From contig NC_058151.1 of the NCBI RefSeq assembly GCF_011075055.1, forward strand, positions 6,156,251 through 6,220,250: 64,000 nucleotides of DNA, read 5' to 3'. Each line of letters starts with the position of its first letter. Position 1 is the stretch's first letter. The translations under genes and the position numbers were made by a program. Shown in pieces: positions 24,062-35,436 of this stretch. This DNA comes from Mangifera indica (Eukaryota; Streptophyta; Magnoliopsida; Sapindales; Anacardiaceae). The notes beneath the pieces are model-generated. The model was not told the DNA's origin and did no database searches. It saw nothing but the letters and a program-made list of their open reading frames with translations.

Positions 24062-25782
24062 TTTGAGTATTACAGATTTTTGCCTAGACTTATTCTAATC
24101 ATCCTCATGTCTTGTACAACTCTTACTCGTCAAAGTGAAACCCAAGTGGTCCCTACCCCCACTACTTCTACTGCTGCTACTTTAACTAAACACTTTTCTT
24201 ATAAGATGAATAGTCTATACGAAATAAAATACCTTGACAACGAATCTAGTTTACCCACTACCAATCTTAACTTTTTAAACGCTTACCATAATTACTTGAA
24301 GCCTCTTACTTCTCCTCGTCATGCCCTTAATACTATTATCCATCCCTCTACTGTTAAAATAAAGGAATATGTCCAAAGTATTTTCTGTAGTAGTTATCAA
24401 CTTCTTGCCACCACTGCAAAACAGTGTATCACTTTAAAGTATCCTTCCTAATTTACTCAGGAATGGATCTCGAAGGGATATACTCACCTTTACTTTGGAG
24501 CCATCCAATTTACACTTACTTTCCAAGGATGCAAAGGATTTCCTACCATTTCACGTATCACCCTTTTGGATACCAGATTCCCTAATTTTGAACATGCTAA
24601 TTTGGGAACTGTCCAAACCATTCTTAATGCTGGCACTGTTATGGTGACTTTATTCCCCAATTTTTATATGTCATTACAAGATCCCTTCTTGTGTCATGCG
24701 CTCAAATTTCAAGTACGAGTTATAGGTGTTGTTCCACAAGGCCAAACTCTTATGGCCACAATCCACTATCAACTAGTATACTAGGTTCAGAATCATTCCT
24801 TGGATATTACTACTCCTGATCACACCCATGATGTAATCTTTTTAATAATAGATACTAATTGCAAGCCCTACTATACTCTTGTTCCAAAGCAGATGCTTAA
24901 AGATCAATTGGAAGTATTGATTCTGAAGAAATGGTACACTACTTATGAACAAATACAGACCACTGAAGCCCTTCATATCCAGTACATAGATCCCCAATTC
25001 ACTCGCTCTTCCAGTGGTAGACTTTCTATCTTCTATAAAAGACCTTCTTCTACAACCAAACAATCATCATACTTTCCTACTCAGTTTTCATGTACACCAG
25101 TGGATGATGAGCCTCAAGTTGAAATTTATGGTTTTATCCCTAATAGTGAAACTATTTATTTGTTGCAACCATATGACCCCGAAAATCCTCAATGTTGATG
25201 TGTCTCATGAACTGAATGAGTAGATCTTTATTCTTCTCACAATCGATGTCGTTTAGATTGATAATCAACATCTCTTTTGGCAACGCTACAAAGCTAGTGT
25301 TCTAAGCTATAATTTGCTTAGTGAATCTTCTGGCAAATTTGACTATATGGTTTACTATAGTCAAGGTGATCTTCTTGTTGATACATTAGATTATGTCCCA
25401 CCTACTGGTTAGAATGAATCTTTGAGCTATTTCGATAATGATGATATTGATGATGAGTCTCCGAGTCCACCTCTAGGTTTCTCCTCTCTTAAAGGTCATG
25501 CTTTAAAGCAAAAGCCCAGATGGTAATAGAAACCAAAATCAAACCCTTTGGCTCCATATCATTCTCTTCCTCTAATTATGATGTTTCAACCTGCTGCTTT
25601 CCCTCATTTGAAGCAAGTTATAGATCCCATCCAACATAACACTCAAGTATGAAAGGTTAAAGATCTCCAAACCATCAAACTCGATGGTACTCTTGAAAAA
25701 GTCAGCCTTGTTGAATCTGTCCTTAATTGGAAATCTCAAAATACTCTGACCTCGAATCAAGTACTATAGAGCTTGTAACATA
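24062..25782 (+). pseudogene. EPRV movement-protein region and linker to coat region
   Basis: Directly after the primer site comes the viral movement-protein region, which in living viruses enlarges plasmodesmata. Open pieces at 24080-24451, 24566-24784 and 24800-25198 form one interrupted frame: 'HLYFGAIQFTLTFQGCKG', 'NLGTVQTILNAGTVMVTLFP', 'YQLVY', 'YYTLVPKQ'. Stops lie at about 24,449, 24,782 and 25,196. After 25,200 an acidic linker (25,400-25,470) and 'KPRW'-type basic patches lead toward the coat region. The frame is cut at 25,782 by the Gypsy element and continues at 45,706. Confidence 0.75.
25778..25782. repeat. Target-site duplication ACATA, left copy
   Basis: ACATA here and at 45706-45710 flank the Gypsy element. 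The uninterrupted viral sequence in the inverted copy (about 47,860-47,900) reads straight through this point with a single ACATA, which proves the insertion site. Confidence 0.93.
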
Positions 25783-27884
25783 TGTAACATCCCTTCTAAA
25801 AAAGTACTACCCATCGAAGAAGAAATGTTACGAATTAATATTCAGAGCGTCTATTTTTTTTCTTTGAAATACTTTAAAATGAGCGCATCACTAAAAGTGT
25901 TTAGAAATTATTCTAAGAAAATTCAAAATTTGGAAGCGAACAAAAGATATATATACTCATATAAAAACTCACCTAGAGGCATCTGAAAACATAGAGTAAT
26001 CCTATACAACTGTACAATCATCTTTAAAAGGTCAAAAGTCAACTAGAACATGCGACTGTATGCATGTAATATAAACTAGAGATAACCTACTTCAGCCGGA
26101 TCTATCTTTGCTGAACTGACCCTGCCTCGCAGCTACCACGATCACCTATACCTGTAATCATGAAAGAAAAGGAAGTGAGAGATAAAAACACTTAGTAAGG
26201 GGAAAGAATTAAGTAAACTATCTCATTTCCTGTTCTAACTCTCTCTTGGGACTCAACTCCACATCATAACCTTCATAAGAAATCGAGGGGATAATCTGGT
26301 TCAATCTTTACAATTTGGGTCATACTTTGTCCCATCTAGTGTCTATTTGATACTTTTTGAAAATTGACTATAAGGATTTGGCATTTTTCTAAGCTTGAGC
26401 TCTCTTCCTTTCTCTCACTACACCATTTTGAATATGAATTGAACTATACTACAAGTATACTCTACTATAAGCGGACCCTACTAGGGGTCTATGTCCTACC
26501 ATAGATGTGTCTTACTACAGGGCGGTGTACTATAAAGTGTCCTCTCATAGTTCATAGTATGCATGCATGCCTTATATCTTACTAATCTTGCTTCCATCTA
26601 AATCTATTCATAACTCACCAGAGCATACTCTTGAGATGACCCCTAAATCTTGAGCCCTAATTTCCTTTTCTTGCTTTTCTTTATCTATCCTTTCTTTATT
26701 TCTTCCTTTCCTTTTTCTCCCTTTCTTTCTTTCCCAAAAACTGTGAAATATTGTTCATGAAACTGTTTATTTATTAGGGCAGCCTTCTTTTTCATACAAT
26801 TCAATAGCCCAAACAGTCTCTAATTCATACAAACTATATATTGTTGAAAAGAGGATTCAAAGAGCTTTCTAACAAGCTATAATAGCACTCATAATTCATT
26901 AGATAAGGCAGCCAAAATGTGAGATGAAATCAATGGCAAAAATTGTCTTCACTATTTATTTAGTAAAACAGTCCTTTTGGTTCATACAAGATTTAACAGT
27001 CCAAATGATCTCTAATTCATATACACTATATATAATTGGAAAGAGGATTCAAATATATTTCCAACAAGCTATAATAGCACTTATGATTCATCAGATAAGG
27101 TAGCCAAAACGTGGGATGAAGTCAGTGGCAAAAAACTGCCTTCACTGTTTATTTGGTAAGACAGTTTTTTTGTTTAAGCAATTTAATAGTCCAAATAGTC
27201 TCTAATGCATATAAGCTATATATCATTGAAAAGCGGATTCAAAGAGCTTTCCAACAAGCTATAATAGCACCCATGATTCATCAGATAAGGTAGCCAAAAC
27301 GTGGGATAAAATCAGTGGTAAAACTGTAAATATTATCCAACTCTTTACCATCAACAAAATCACACATATAGATATCCCAAATGGCAAAACAACATTCCTC
27401 AACTTCAAAATGATCATTTATAACATGGATCCAAGGAACCAAAAGCCTAAAACATGCAACATATCAAGGATGACACCTCTTATCTTGTTTCAAGCCAATT
27501 TTTGCAAGTTGGCTCCCTTTTCCTTGTTTTGCTTTCTTTATCACCAAAATCACCTTAAATCAACACCAAAACATACTAACATATTCATATAACATACATC
27601 CAATATATATATAAACATAGGTAAAAGGAAAAGGAAGAGATCTTTTGGTTACCAAGGCTCCCAAAGTGCTTCCTCTTATTTTCCTTCCTTATTTATCTTT
27701 CAAAACCTTTCCAAATCACCAACTTTTCTTAAAAAAACACAGCAAAAGCAAGATGAAATCTACCTCCTTCTGGAAGAGACGGGAAAATGATGGAAAAAGG
27801 GGTAAAAGTTGCCTTTTTTGACTTTTCTCTCTCTATATATAATTTTTATCTCATTTTTTTTATTTCTTTATATATATATCTATA

Positions 27885-27922
<38 letters not shown>

Positions 27923-28018
27923 TATATAAAAACACACATATACATGTGAATTTATATATATTCTTGAAACAAGGTCAAAAGACGTAAATGCCCCTGGAAT
28001 GTATCTGAAGGTATTACA
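25783..28018 (-). mobile_element. 3' LTR of the Gypsy chromovirus
   Basis: The boundaries are TGTAACATCCC at 25783 and GTATTACA at 28018, next to the polypurine tract at 28,021-28,036. In + strand order it contains a unique part (25783-26750), three tandem monomers of about 190 bp (about 26,763-27,330), another unique part, a TA/TATA microsatellite (27,870-27,930) and the end. This LTR serves as the reference for the rearranged copies at 32,065 and 33,938. Confidence 0.88.
26763..27330 (+). repeat. Three tandem 190-bp monomers within the LTR
   Basis: Each monomer carries the landmarks CACTGTTTATTTGGTAAGAC, 'gattcaaagagctttccaac' and 'agataaggtagccaaaacgt'. The starts near 26,763, 26,951 and 27,146 give a period of about 190 bp. 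The same monomer builds the big array at 35.4-44.9 kb. Confidence 0.88.
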
Positions 28019-28020
28019 AC

Positions 28021-28036
28021 TCTTCCCCCCTCACAA
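28021..28036 (-). other. Gypsy polypurine tract
   Basis: On the minus strand this reads GTGAGGGGGGAAGA and lies directly before the TGTAATAC LTR start. It is the plus-strand primer site. Confidence 0.85.
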
Positions 28037-28985
28037 GAATTTCGTCCTCGAAATTCACTAAAACAGCTTTAGATACTTCTCCTTCATGGTCTGCTCCATT
28101 TCCCAAGTAGCTGTCGGTTCCTTAGTTGCTTAATTCTTCTGTCAAGTATCTGAATCGGTTTTTCTTCATAACTAAGGTCTTCTAATAACTTAATATCATC
28201 TATATTCACGACCTGGGAATGATCACCAAGGTATTTCCTCAAAGATGAGACATGAAATATATTATGAATCCGGTCCATACTCGCTGGTAAGGCCAATCTG
28301 TAAGCCACTTTACCAACTCTTTTAATTATCTCATATGGACTAATAAATCTAGGAGCTAGCTTTCCTTTCTTTCCAAATCTCATCAAATGCTTGAATAGAG
28401 CAACCTTTACAAATATAAATTCACCTACATTGAATTCCAAGTCTTGGTATCGATGGTCTGCATAACTTTTCTGTCGATCCTGGGCTTGTTTTATTCTTTG
28501 CTTGATCAGCTGGACATCATCAATCATTTTCTGGGTCAACTCGGGCCCAAAGGATAGAGATAACACATCTCTCTCTCCTATCTCATCCCAATGAAGAGGA
28601 GAACGACACCTCCTACCATATAATGCCTTATTAGGTGTTATCTGAATAATCGCCTGTTAGCTATTATTGTAAGCAAACTCCACCAAGGGCAACATTTCTA
28701 CCCACGTAGCTTTATGATCCAGGCAACAAGCTCTCAACATGTCTTTCAAAATCTGATTAACCCTCTCTATTTGACCATATGTTTGAGGATGATAGGTTGT
28801 ACTAAATGTCAAATTAGTACCCAAGGATCTTTGGAGACTTTTCCAGAAAGTTGATACAAATCTCGTATCACGATCAGATACTATGGTCTTAGGTACCCCA
28901 TGTAATCTAATAATCTCCCTAACATATAATCTCCCTAGTTGATCTGCGGTAGTAATATCTTTGATGGGCAAGAAATGAGCTGACG
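28037..28985 (-). pseudogene. Gypsy integrase core, C-terminal domain and chromodomain remnant
   Basis: The integrase core starts 'SAHFLPIKDITTADQLGRL' and contains 'VSDRDTRFVSTFW' (catalytic Asp) and 'TYHPQTYGQIERVNQ' (catalytic Glu, with Tyr at the position usually Asp). The integrase C-terminal domain follows with 'FVKVALFKHLMRFGKKGKLA' and 'IFHVSSLRKYLGD'. Only the end of a chromodomain-like tail, 'ATWEMEQTMKEKYLKLF', remains near 28,060-28,110, and in another frame. The zinc-binding HHCC part and the entire RNase H are missing: RT runs directly into the core at about 28,985. Confidence 0.85.
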
Positions 28986-29720
28986 AATCTTCTTAACTGT
29001 CTTTGGTCTCTTCCATTCAACTATTGTCTCAATCTTACTGGGATCCACGGGTATACTCTCTGTTGAAATCACATGCCCTAAAAAGGTAACTCTATTTACC
29101 CAAAATTCACATTTCGAGAATTTGGTATACAGTTGTTTCTCTCTCACCCTCTAGAGGGTAAACCTTAAGTGTTGCTTATGCTCCTCTCAACTACAAGAAT
29201 ACACTAAGATATCATCAATGAATACCACAATAAATTTATCCAAGCAGTCGTGGAATACCTTGTTCGTCAAATCCATAAATATTACAGGGGCATTTATCAA
29301 TTCGAACGACATCACTATAAACTCAAAGTGGTCATACCTCATTCGAAAAGTTGTCTTGGGTATATCTTTCTGTACTACTCTTACTTAGTGATAACTAGAT
29401 CTCAACTCTATCTTGGAGAAGACCACAGACCCCTCAACTGATCAAATAAGTCATCAATCTTGGGTAACGGGTATTTGTTCTTAACTGTGACTTTATTTAG
29501 CTCTCTCTAATCAATGCACATCCTTATGGATCCGTCCTTCTTTTTCACAAATAGGATGTGAGCTCCCCAAAGAGAATGACTCGATCTGATAAAACCATGA
29601 TCTAGTAACTCTTGAAGTTGCTTCTTTAATTCTTGTAACTCGGCAGGGGCCATTCGATAGGATGCTCTTGAAATAGGTGTTGTGTCCGGTACCAATTTTA
29701 TACTAAACTCAACTTCTTAT
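28986..29720 (-). pseudogene. Gypsy reverse transcriptase
   Basis: This piece reads '[20 protein letters not shown]', '[19 protein letters not shown]', then after several stops 'FIDDILVYS' (about 29,190-29,216) with the catalytic Asp pair intact, and finally 'FLGHVISTESIPVDPSKIET'. It stops at the deletion junction with integrase near 28,985. Several stops (for example after 'MCID' at 29,507) disable it. Confidence 0.88.
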
Positions 29721-29849
29721 TCAGGAGCTAATCCCGGTAGCTCACTCGAAAATATATATGGAAACTTCCGTACCACTGGTGTCTCATCAATAGTTGGGCC
29801 TAACTCAGCCTTGCTTACTATATGAGTGAAATATCCTGTACACCATTGT

Positions 29850-30260
29850 TTCAACATTTTACTAGCTTTCAACATACTAATCATCAAACTCTAGACATGA
29901 CTCTTATCGAACTCGAATTGATCTCTAGAGTCTATGTTAAATCTCACTTTCTTTCTTTTACAATCAATCTCAGCTTCGTATCTCCCCAAAAAGTCCATCC
30001 ATAAAATCATGTCAAAATCTGGCATTTCGAACACAATCAGGTCCATCAATAACTGTCAACCCTGAATCATAATACTCTATCCTAGTAGCATCATCTCACT
30101 AATGACTAACCCTCTATCAGACAACTCGATCATAATCTTTTGGGCTATTCTAACGGGTTGTACTTTTAGCCTTTCAAGCAAACTCTTGGATATAAAACAA
30201 TGAGTAGCCCTACAATCAACTAAAACATAAATAGAAGTATCAAGATAGAGAATCTAACCC
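29850..30260 (-). pseudogene. Gypsy aspartic protease region
   Basis: The minus strand reads 'FYVLVDCRATHCFISKSL' (about 30,163-30,217). This corresponds to the retroelement protease site, but the usual D-S/T-G is D-C-R here, so the active site is lost. The rest of the domain is full of stops. Confidence 0.72.
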
Positions 30261-30359
30261 ATGACTACTGATGGGTTAGCCTTGGCTAGGCCCTGGGTGA
30301 TCGTATAAACTCTAGTTATGACCCCTCCTATAGGCTGCTACTACTCTACTCTCACTGGG

Positions 30360-31336
30360 GCAATTATATAAAAACGAGCAATATGTCTCGACTGACGACA
30401 TCTGAAACAAACTGCCTGGCCTGTCAAACATTATTCTCTATATTGTTTCCCACATTTCTGGCAAGCTGGTATCTCAGGTCCTCTCTGTTTCTTTCCACTC
30501 TATCAGTTCTTTTTCATGCCTCTAAACTAGAAAGGTCGTTTACCCTTCCTCTCTCGGTCTGGAGGAGGGTCTCTCTATGTTGAAACTGAACCACTACTCA
30601 TCGAGGGAACTAGCATGACAGCAGGGGGTGTGACCTTTTGCCCTATGGTTTGACCAAATCTCCTCCTCACAAAAACCTATGCCCTCAAAGCTCTATCGAG
30701 GGCCTTTGCATAAGTCCTGGGTGGCTACGCCCCCATCATAATATCTCGAGCTATCTCTAGATCTAACTCGTACACAAACTTCTGCATACTCCCCATCTTT
30801 GTATTAGCTATCTTAGGGGCATACTAGGACAACTGATTAAACTTTATGGAATATTCCTTTATTGAATCTGTCCTATGCACTAGATTAATAAACTCCTACG
30901 CCCTAATACAAGTAACATCGACACCTCTATACTTTCCCTCAAATCAGTGCCTGAACTCAGACCATGTCATCTCTGAGACATTGATCGTCTCCCAGGCTAA
31001 GTTACGCCATATTCTTACTCTTGACTTGAAAAGATAGGTGGCATATCTCACACTCTCCTGGTCAATCATATCAAATAGAGCCATTACACTCTCTACTGAT
31101 TCCAACCACTCTTCAGGCGCTATTAGGTCCGTTGGACCATCAAATTTTTGAGGTTGGTGCATACAAGGGAGGTTGAAAATAGGATACAACTGAGTCCTCA
31201 CTAGGGCTGCTATAGATGTTGAAGTAACCTCCCTCATATCATGTCCCTAGGTTGGCAGCGTATGCGCCATCTCACTTCCCTGCGTAGGAGTACCTTTATG
31301 CTTTCTCATCATCTCTTTGAAAATCTCACGTTTTGG
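30360..31336 (-). pseudogene. Gypsy gag with degenerate zinc knuckle
   Basis: The capsid-type gag domain reads 'QKFDGPTDLIAPEEWLESVE' and 'VRIWRNLAWETINVSEMTWS' (31237-30944). Further downstream a zinc knuckle 'CFRCRQSRHIARFY' (about 30,375-30,420) has Tyr in place of its last Cys. Upstream, the 5' leader and first codons ('MMRKHKGTPTQGSEMAH') run directly into inverted LTR monomer sequence at about 31,337, with no primer-binding site. The 5' end was therefore joined to LTR sequence by a deletion or recombination. This junction is the seed of the higher-order array. Confidence 0.82.
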
Positions 31337-32064
31337 TTGTATTATCTAATGGATTATGAGTGCTATTTTAGCTTGTTGGAAAATGCTTTGAATCCTCTTT
31401 TCAATGATATATAGTTTGTATGAATTAGAGACTGTTTGGACTATTGAATTGTATGAAAAAGAAGGTTGCCCTACAAAATAAACAGATAAGGCATTGAAAA
31501 GATAAGGCAGCCAAAACGTGGGACGAATTTAGTGGCAAAAAATAGCCTTCACTGTTTATTTGGTAAGACAATTTTTTTGTTCAAACAATTTAACAGTCCA
31601 AACAGTATCTAATTCATCCAAGCTATATATCATTGAAAAGAGGATTCAAAGAGCCTTCAAACAAGCTATAATAGCACCTATGATTCATCAGATAAGGCAG
31701 TCAAAACATGGGATAAAGTCAGTGGCAAAACTGTAAATATTGTCCAACTCTCTACCAACAATAAAATTACACACATAGATATCCCAAATGGCAAAACAAC
31801 ATTCCTCAACTTCAAAATCATCATTTATAACATAGATCCAAGGAACCAAAAGCTTAAAACATGCAACATATCAAGGATGACACCCCTTACCTTGTTTCAA
31901 GCAAATCTTTGCAAGTTAGCTCCCTCCTCCTTGTTTTGCTTTCTTTATCACCAAAATTACCTTAAATCAACACCAAAACATACTAACATATTCATATAAC
32001 ATGCATTCAATATATATATAAACATAGGTAAAGGGAAAAGGAAGAGATCTTTTGGTTACCAAGG
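31337..32064. repeat. Inverted LTR monomer, forward monomers and LTR tail next to gag
   Basis: An inverted 190-bp-type monomer (about 31,337-31,490) is followed by forward monomers (to about 31,735) and then LTR sequence matching 27,330-27,657. It ends 'GGTTACCAAGG', where the next partial LTR begins. Confidence 0.75.
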
Positions 32065-33937
32065 TGCAACAGCCCTCCCCAAAAAGTACTACCCACCAAA
32101 GGAAAAATGTTACGAATTAATATCCGAAGCGTCTATTTTTTTTTCTTTGAAATACTTCAAAATGAGCAAAACACTTAAAAGTGTTTAGAAATTATTCTAA
32201 GAAAATTAAAAATTTGGAAGTGAACAAAAGATATATATACTCATATAAAAACTCATATGGAAGCATCTGAAAACATGGAGTAATCCTATACAAGTGTACA
32301 ACCATCTCAAAAAGGTCAAAAGTCAACTAGAACATGTGATTTTATGCATGTAATATAAACCAGAGATAACCTGCTCTAGCCAGATCTATCTTTATTGACC
32401 TGATCCTGCCTCACAGCTACCACGATCACCTGTACTTACAATCATGAAAGAAAAGGAAGTGAGAGATAAGAACACTCAGTAAGGGGAAAGAATTAAGTAA
32501 ACTATCTCATTTCTTGTTCTAACTCTCTCTTAGGACTCAACCCCATATTATAACCTTCATAAGAAATCGAGGGGATAATCTGGTTCATTCTTTACTATTT
32601 GGGTCATACTTTATCCCATCTAGTGTCTATTTGATACTTTCTAGAAGCTAACTATAGGGATTTGACATCTTTCTAAGCTCAAGCTCTCTTCCTTTCTCTC
32701 ACTACACCATTGTGAATCTGAATTGACCTTTACTACGAGCATGCTCTATTACGTGTAGACCCTACTAGGGGTCTATGTCCTACTACGGATGTGCCTTACT
32801 ACGAGCAGTGTAGTGTAAAGTGCCCCCTCATAGTTCATAGCATGCATGCATGCCCGACATCTTACTAATCTTGCTTCCATCTAAATCTATTCATAACTCA
32901 CCGGACCATACTCTTGGAACGACCCTTAAATCTTGAGCCCCAAATTCCTTTTCTTTCTTTTCTTTATCTCTCCTTTCTTTCTTCCTTTCCTTTTTCTCCC
33001 TGTCTTTCTTTCCCAAAAACTGTGAAATACTGTTCACGGAATTGTTTATTTGGTAGGGTAGCCTTCTTTTTCATACAATTTAACAACCTAAACAATCTCT
33101 AATTCATACAAACTATATATCATTGAAACGAGGATTCAAAGAGCTTTCCAACAAGCTATAATAGCACTCATAATTCATTAGATAAGGCAGCCAAAACGTG
33201 AGATGCAAATCAGTGGCAAAAACTGTCTTCACTGTTTATTTAGTAAAATAGTCCTTTTGGTTCATACGATATTTAACAGTAAAAATGATCTCTAATTCAT
33301 ACACGCTATATATCATTGGAAATAGGATTCAAAGAGCTTTCCAACAAGTTATAATAGCACTTATGATTCATCAGATAAGGCAGCCAAAACGTGGGATGAA
33401 GTCAGTGGCAAAAAACTGCCTTCACTGTTTATTTGGTAAGACCATTTTTTTATTCAAGCCATTTAACAGTCCAACCAGTCTCTAATGCATACAAGCTATA
33501 TAGCATTGAAAAGAGGATTCAAAGATCTTTCCAACAAGCTATAATAATACTCATGATTCATCAGATAAGGCAGTCAAAACGTGGGATGAAGTCAATGGCA
33601 AAACTGTAAATATTATCTAGCTCTCTGTTAACAACAAAATCACACACATAGATATCCCAAATGGCAAAACAACATTCCTTAACTTCAAAATCATCATTTA
33701 TAACATAGATCCAAGGAACCAAAAGCGTAAAACATGCAACATATCAAGGATGACACCCCTTACCTTGTTTCAAGTCAATCTTTGCAAGTTGGCTCCCTCC
33801 TCCTTATTTTGCTTTCTTTATCACCAAAATCACCTTAAATCAACATCAAAACATACTAACATATTCATATAACATGCATCCCATATATATATAAACATAG
33901 GTAAAGGGAAAAGGAAGAGATCTTTTGATTACCAAGG
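32065..33937 (-). repeat. Tandem partial LTR copy 1 (1,873 bp)
   Basis: This copy starts TGCAACAGCCCTCCCC (a variant of the LTR edge TGTAACATCCC) and ends 'GATTACCAAGG', exactly where LTR sequence 25783-27657 reaches 'ACCAAGG'. It then jumps back to the LTR edge at 33,938. It contains three 190-bp monomers (33,030-33,600). Confidence 0.85.
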
Positions 33938-35436
33938 TGTAACATCCCTCCCCAAAAAGTACTACCTACCGAAGGAGAAATGTTACGAATTAATATCTGA
34001 AGCATCTATTTTTTTCTTTGAAATACTTTAAAATGAGCGCAACACTAAAAGTGTTTAGAAATTATTCTAAGAAAATTAAAAATTTGGAAGCGAATAAAAG
34101 ATATATATACTCATATAAAAACTCACATGGAAGTATCTAAAAACATGGAGTAATTCTATACAACTGTACAACCGTCTCAAAAAGGTCAAAAGTCAACTAG
34201 AACATGTGACTGTATGCATATAATATAAACCAGAGATAACCTGCTTTAGCCAGATCTATCTTTGCTGACCTGATCCTGCCTCACAGCTACCACGATCACT
34301 TGTACCTGCAATCATGAAAGAAAAGAAGTGAGAGATAAGAACACTCAGTAAAGGGAAAGAATTAAGTAAATTGTCTCATTTCCTGTTCTAACTCTCTCTT
34401 GGGACTCAACCCCACATCACAGCCTTTATAAGAAATCGAGGGGATAATCTGGTTTATTCTTTACTATTTGGGTCATACTTTGTCCCATCTTGTGTCTATT
34501 TGATACTTTTTGGAAGCTAACTATAGGGATTTGACATCTTTCTAAGCTCGAGCTCTCTTCCTTTCTCTCACTACACCATTGTGAATCTAAATTGACCTCT
34601 TCTAAGAGCATGTTCTACTATGAGCAGACCCTACCAGGGGTCTATGTCCTACTACGAATGTGTCATACTGCAGACGTGCCTTACTATGGGCGATGTAGTG
34701 TAAAGTGCCCCCTCATAGTTCATAGCATGCATGCATGCATGCCTTATATCTTACTAATCTTGCTTCCATCTAAATCTATTCATACCTCACCGAACCATAC
34801 TCTTGGGACGACTCCTAAATCTTGAGCGCCAAATTCCTTTTCTTTTTTTTCTTTATCTCTCCTTTATTTCTTCCTTTCCTTTTTCTCCTTTTCTTTCTTT
34901 CCCAAAAACTGTGAAATACTGTTCACGAAACTATTTATTTGGTAGGGCAGCTTTCGTTTTCATACAATTCAATAGCCCAAAAAATCTCTAATTTATACAA
35001 ACTATATATCGTTGAAAAGAGGATTCAAAGAGCTTTCCAACAAGCTATAATAGCACTCCTAATTCATTAGATAAGGTAGTAAAAACGTGAGATGAATTCA
35101 GTGGCAAAAATTGTCTTAACTGTTTACTTAGTAAAATAGTCCTTTTGGTTCATATAATATTTAATAGTACAAATGATCTCTAATTAATACAAGCTATATA
35201 TCATTGGAAAGAGGATTCAAAGAGCTTTCCAACAAGCTATAATAGCACTTATGATTCATCAGATAAGGTAGCTAAAACGTGGGATGACATTAGTGACAAA
35301 AAACTGCCTTCACTGTTTATTTGGTAAGACAGTGTTTTTGTTCAAGCCATTTAACAATCCAAACAGTCTCTATTGCATACAATCTATATATCATTGAAAC
35401 GAGGATTCAAAGAGCTTTCTAATAAACTATAATAAC
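33938..35436 (-). repeat. Tandem partial LTR copy 2, leading into the higher-order array
   Basis: This begins TGTAACATCCCTCCCC and follows the LTR order through 34,910. It then carries forward 190-bp monomers (landmarks at about 35,121 and 35,312) until a gag fragment is joined at about 35,437. Confidence 0.85.

Larger units (their letters stand above)
18757..25782 (+). mobile_element. Endogenous pararetrovirus (Caulimoviridae), first tandem part
   Basis: This is integrated plant pararetrovirus DNA, probably Florendovirus- or Petuvirus-like. Order on the + strand is coat-protein region, zinc knuckle, protease, reverse transcriptase, RNase H, a second polypeptide region, a non-coding region with promoter and tRNA-Met primer site, then movement protein. 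A circular genome opened inside the coat region and running past one full turn explains this order. There is no LTR or integrase. The left junction is where similarity to the second copy (46,050) starts. The right edge is interrupted by the Gypsy element, and the reading resumes at 45,706. Comparing the identical word GGCTCAAACT at 19,701 and 47,002 and subtracting the insertion gives a unit of 7,373 bp. All reading frames carry many stops. Confidence 0.88.

Noticed and set aside
29250..30583. Plus-strand ORFs across the Gypsy internal region
   Set aside because: They are antisense shadows of RT, protease and gag remnants.
32914..34991. Plus-strand ORFs of about 62 codons repeated at 32,914 and 34,803
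   Set aside because: They recur only because the LTR segment is duplicated, and they are T/C-rich low complexity.
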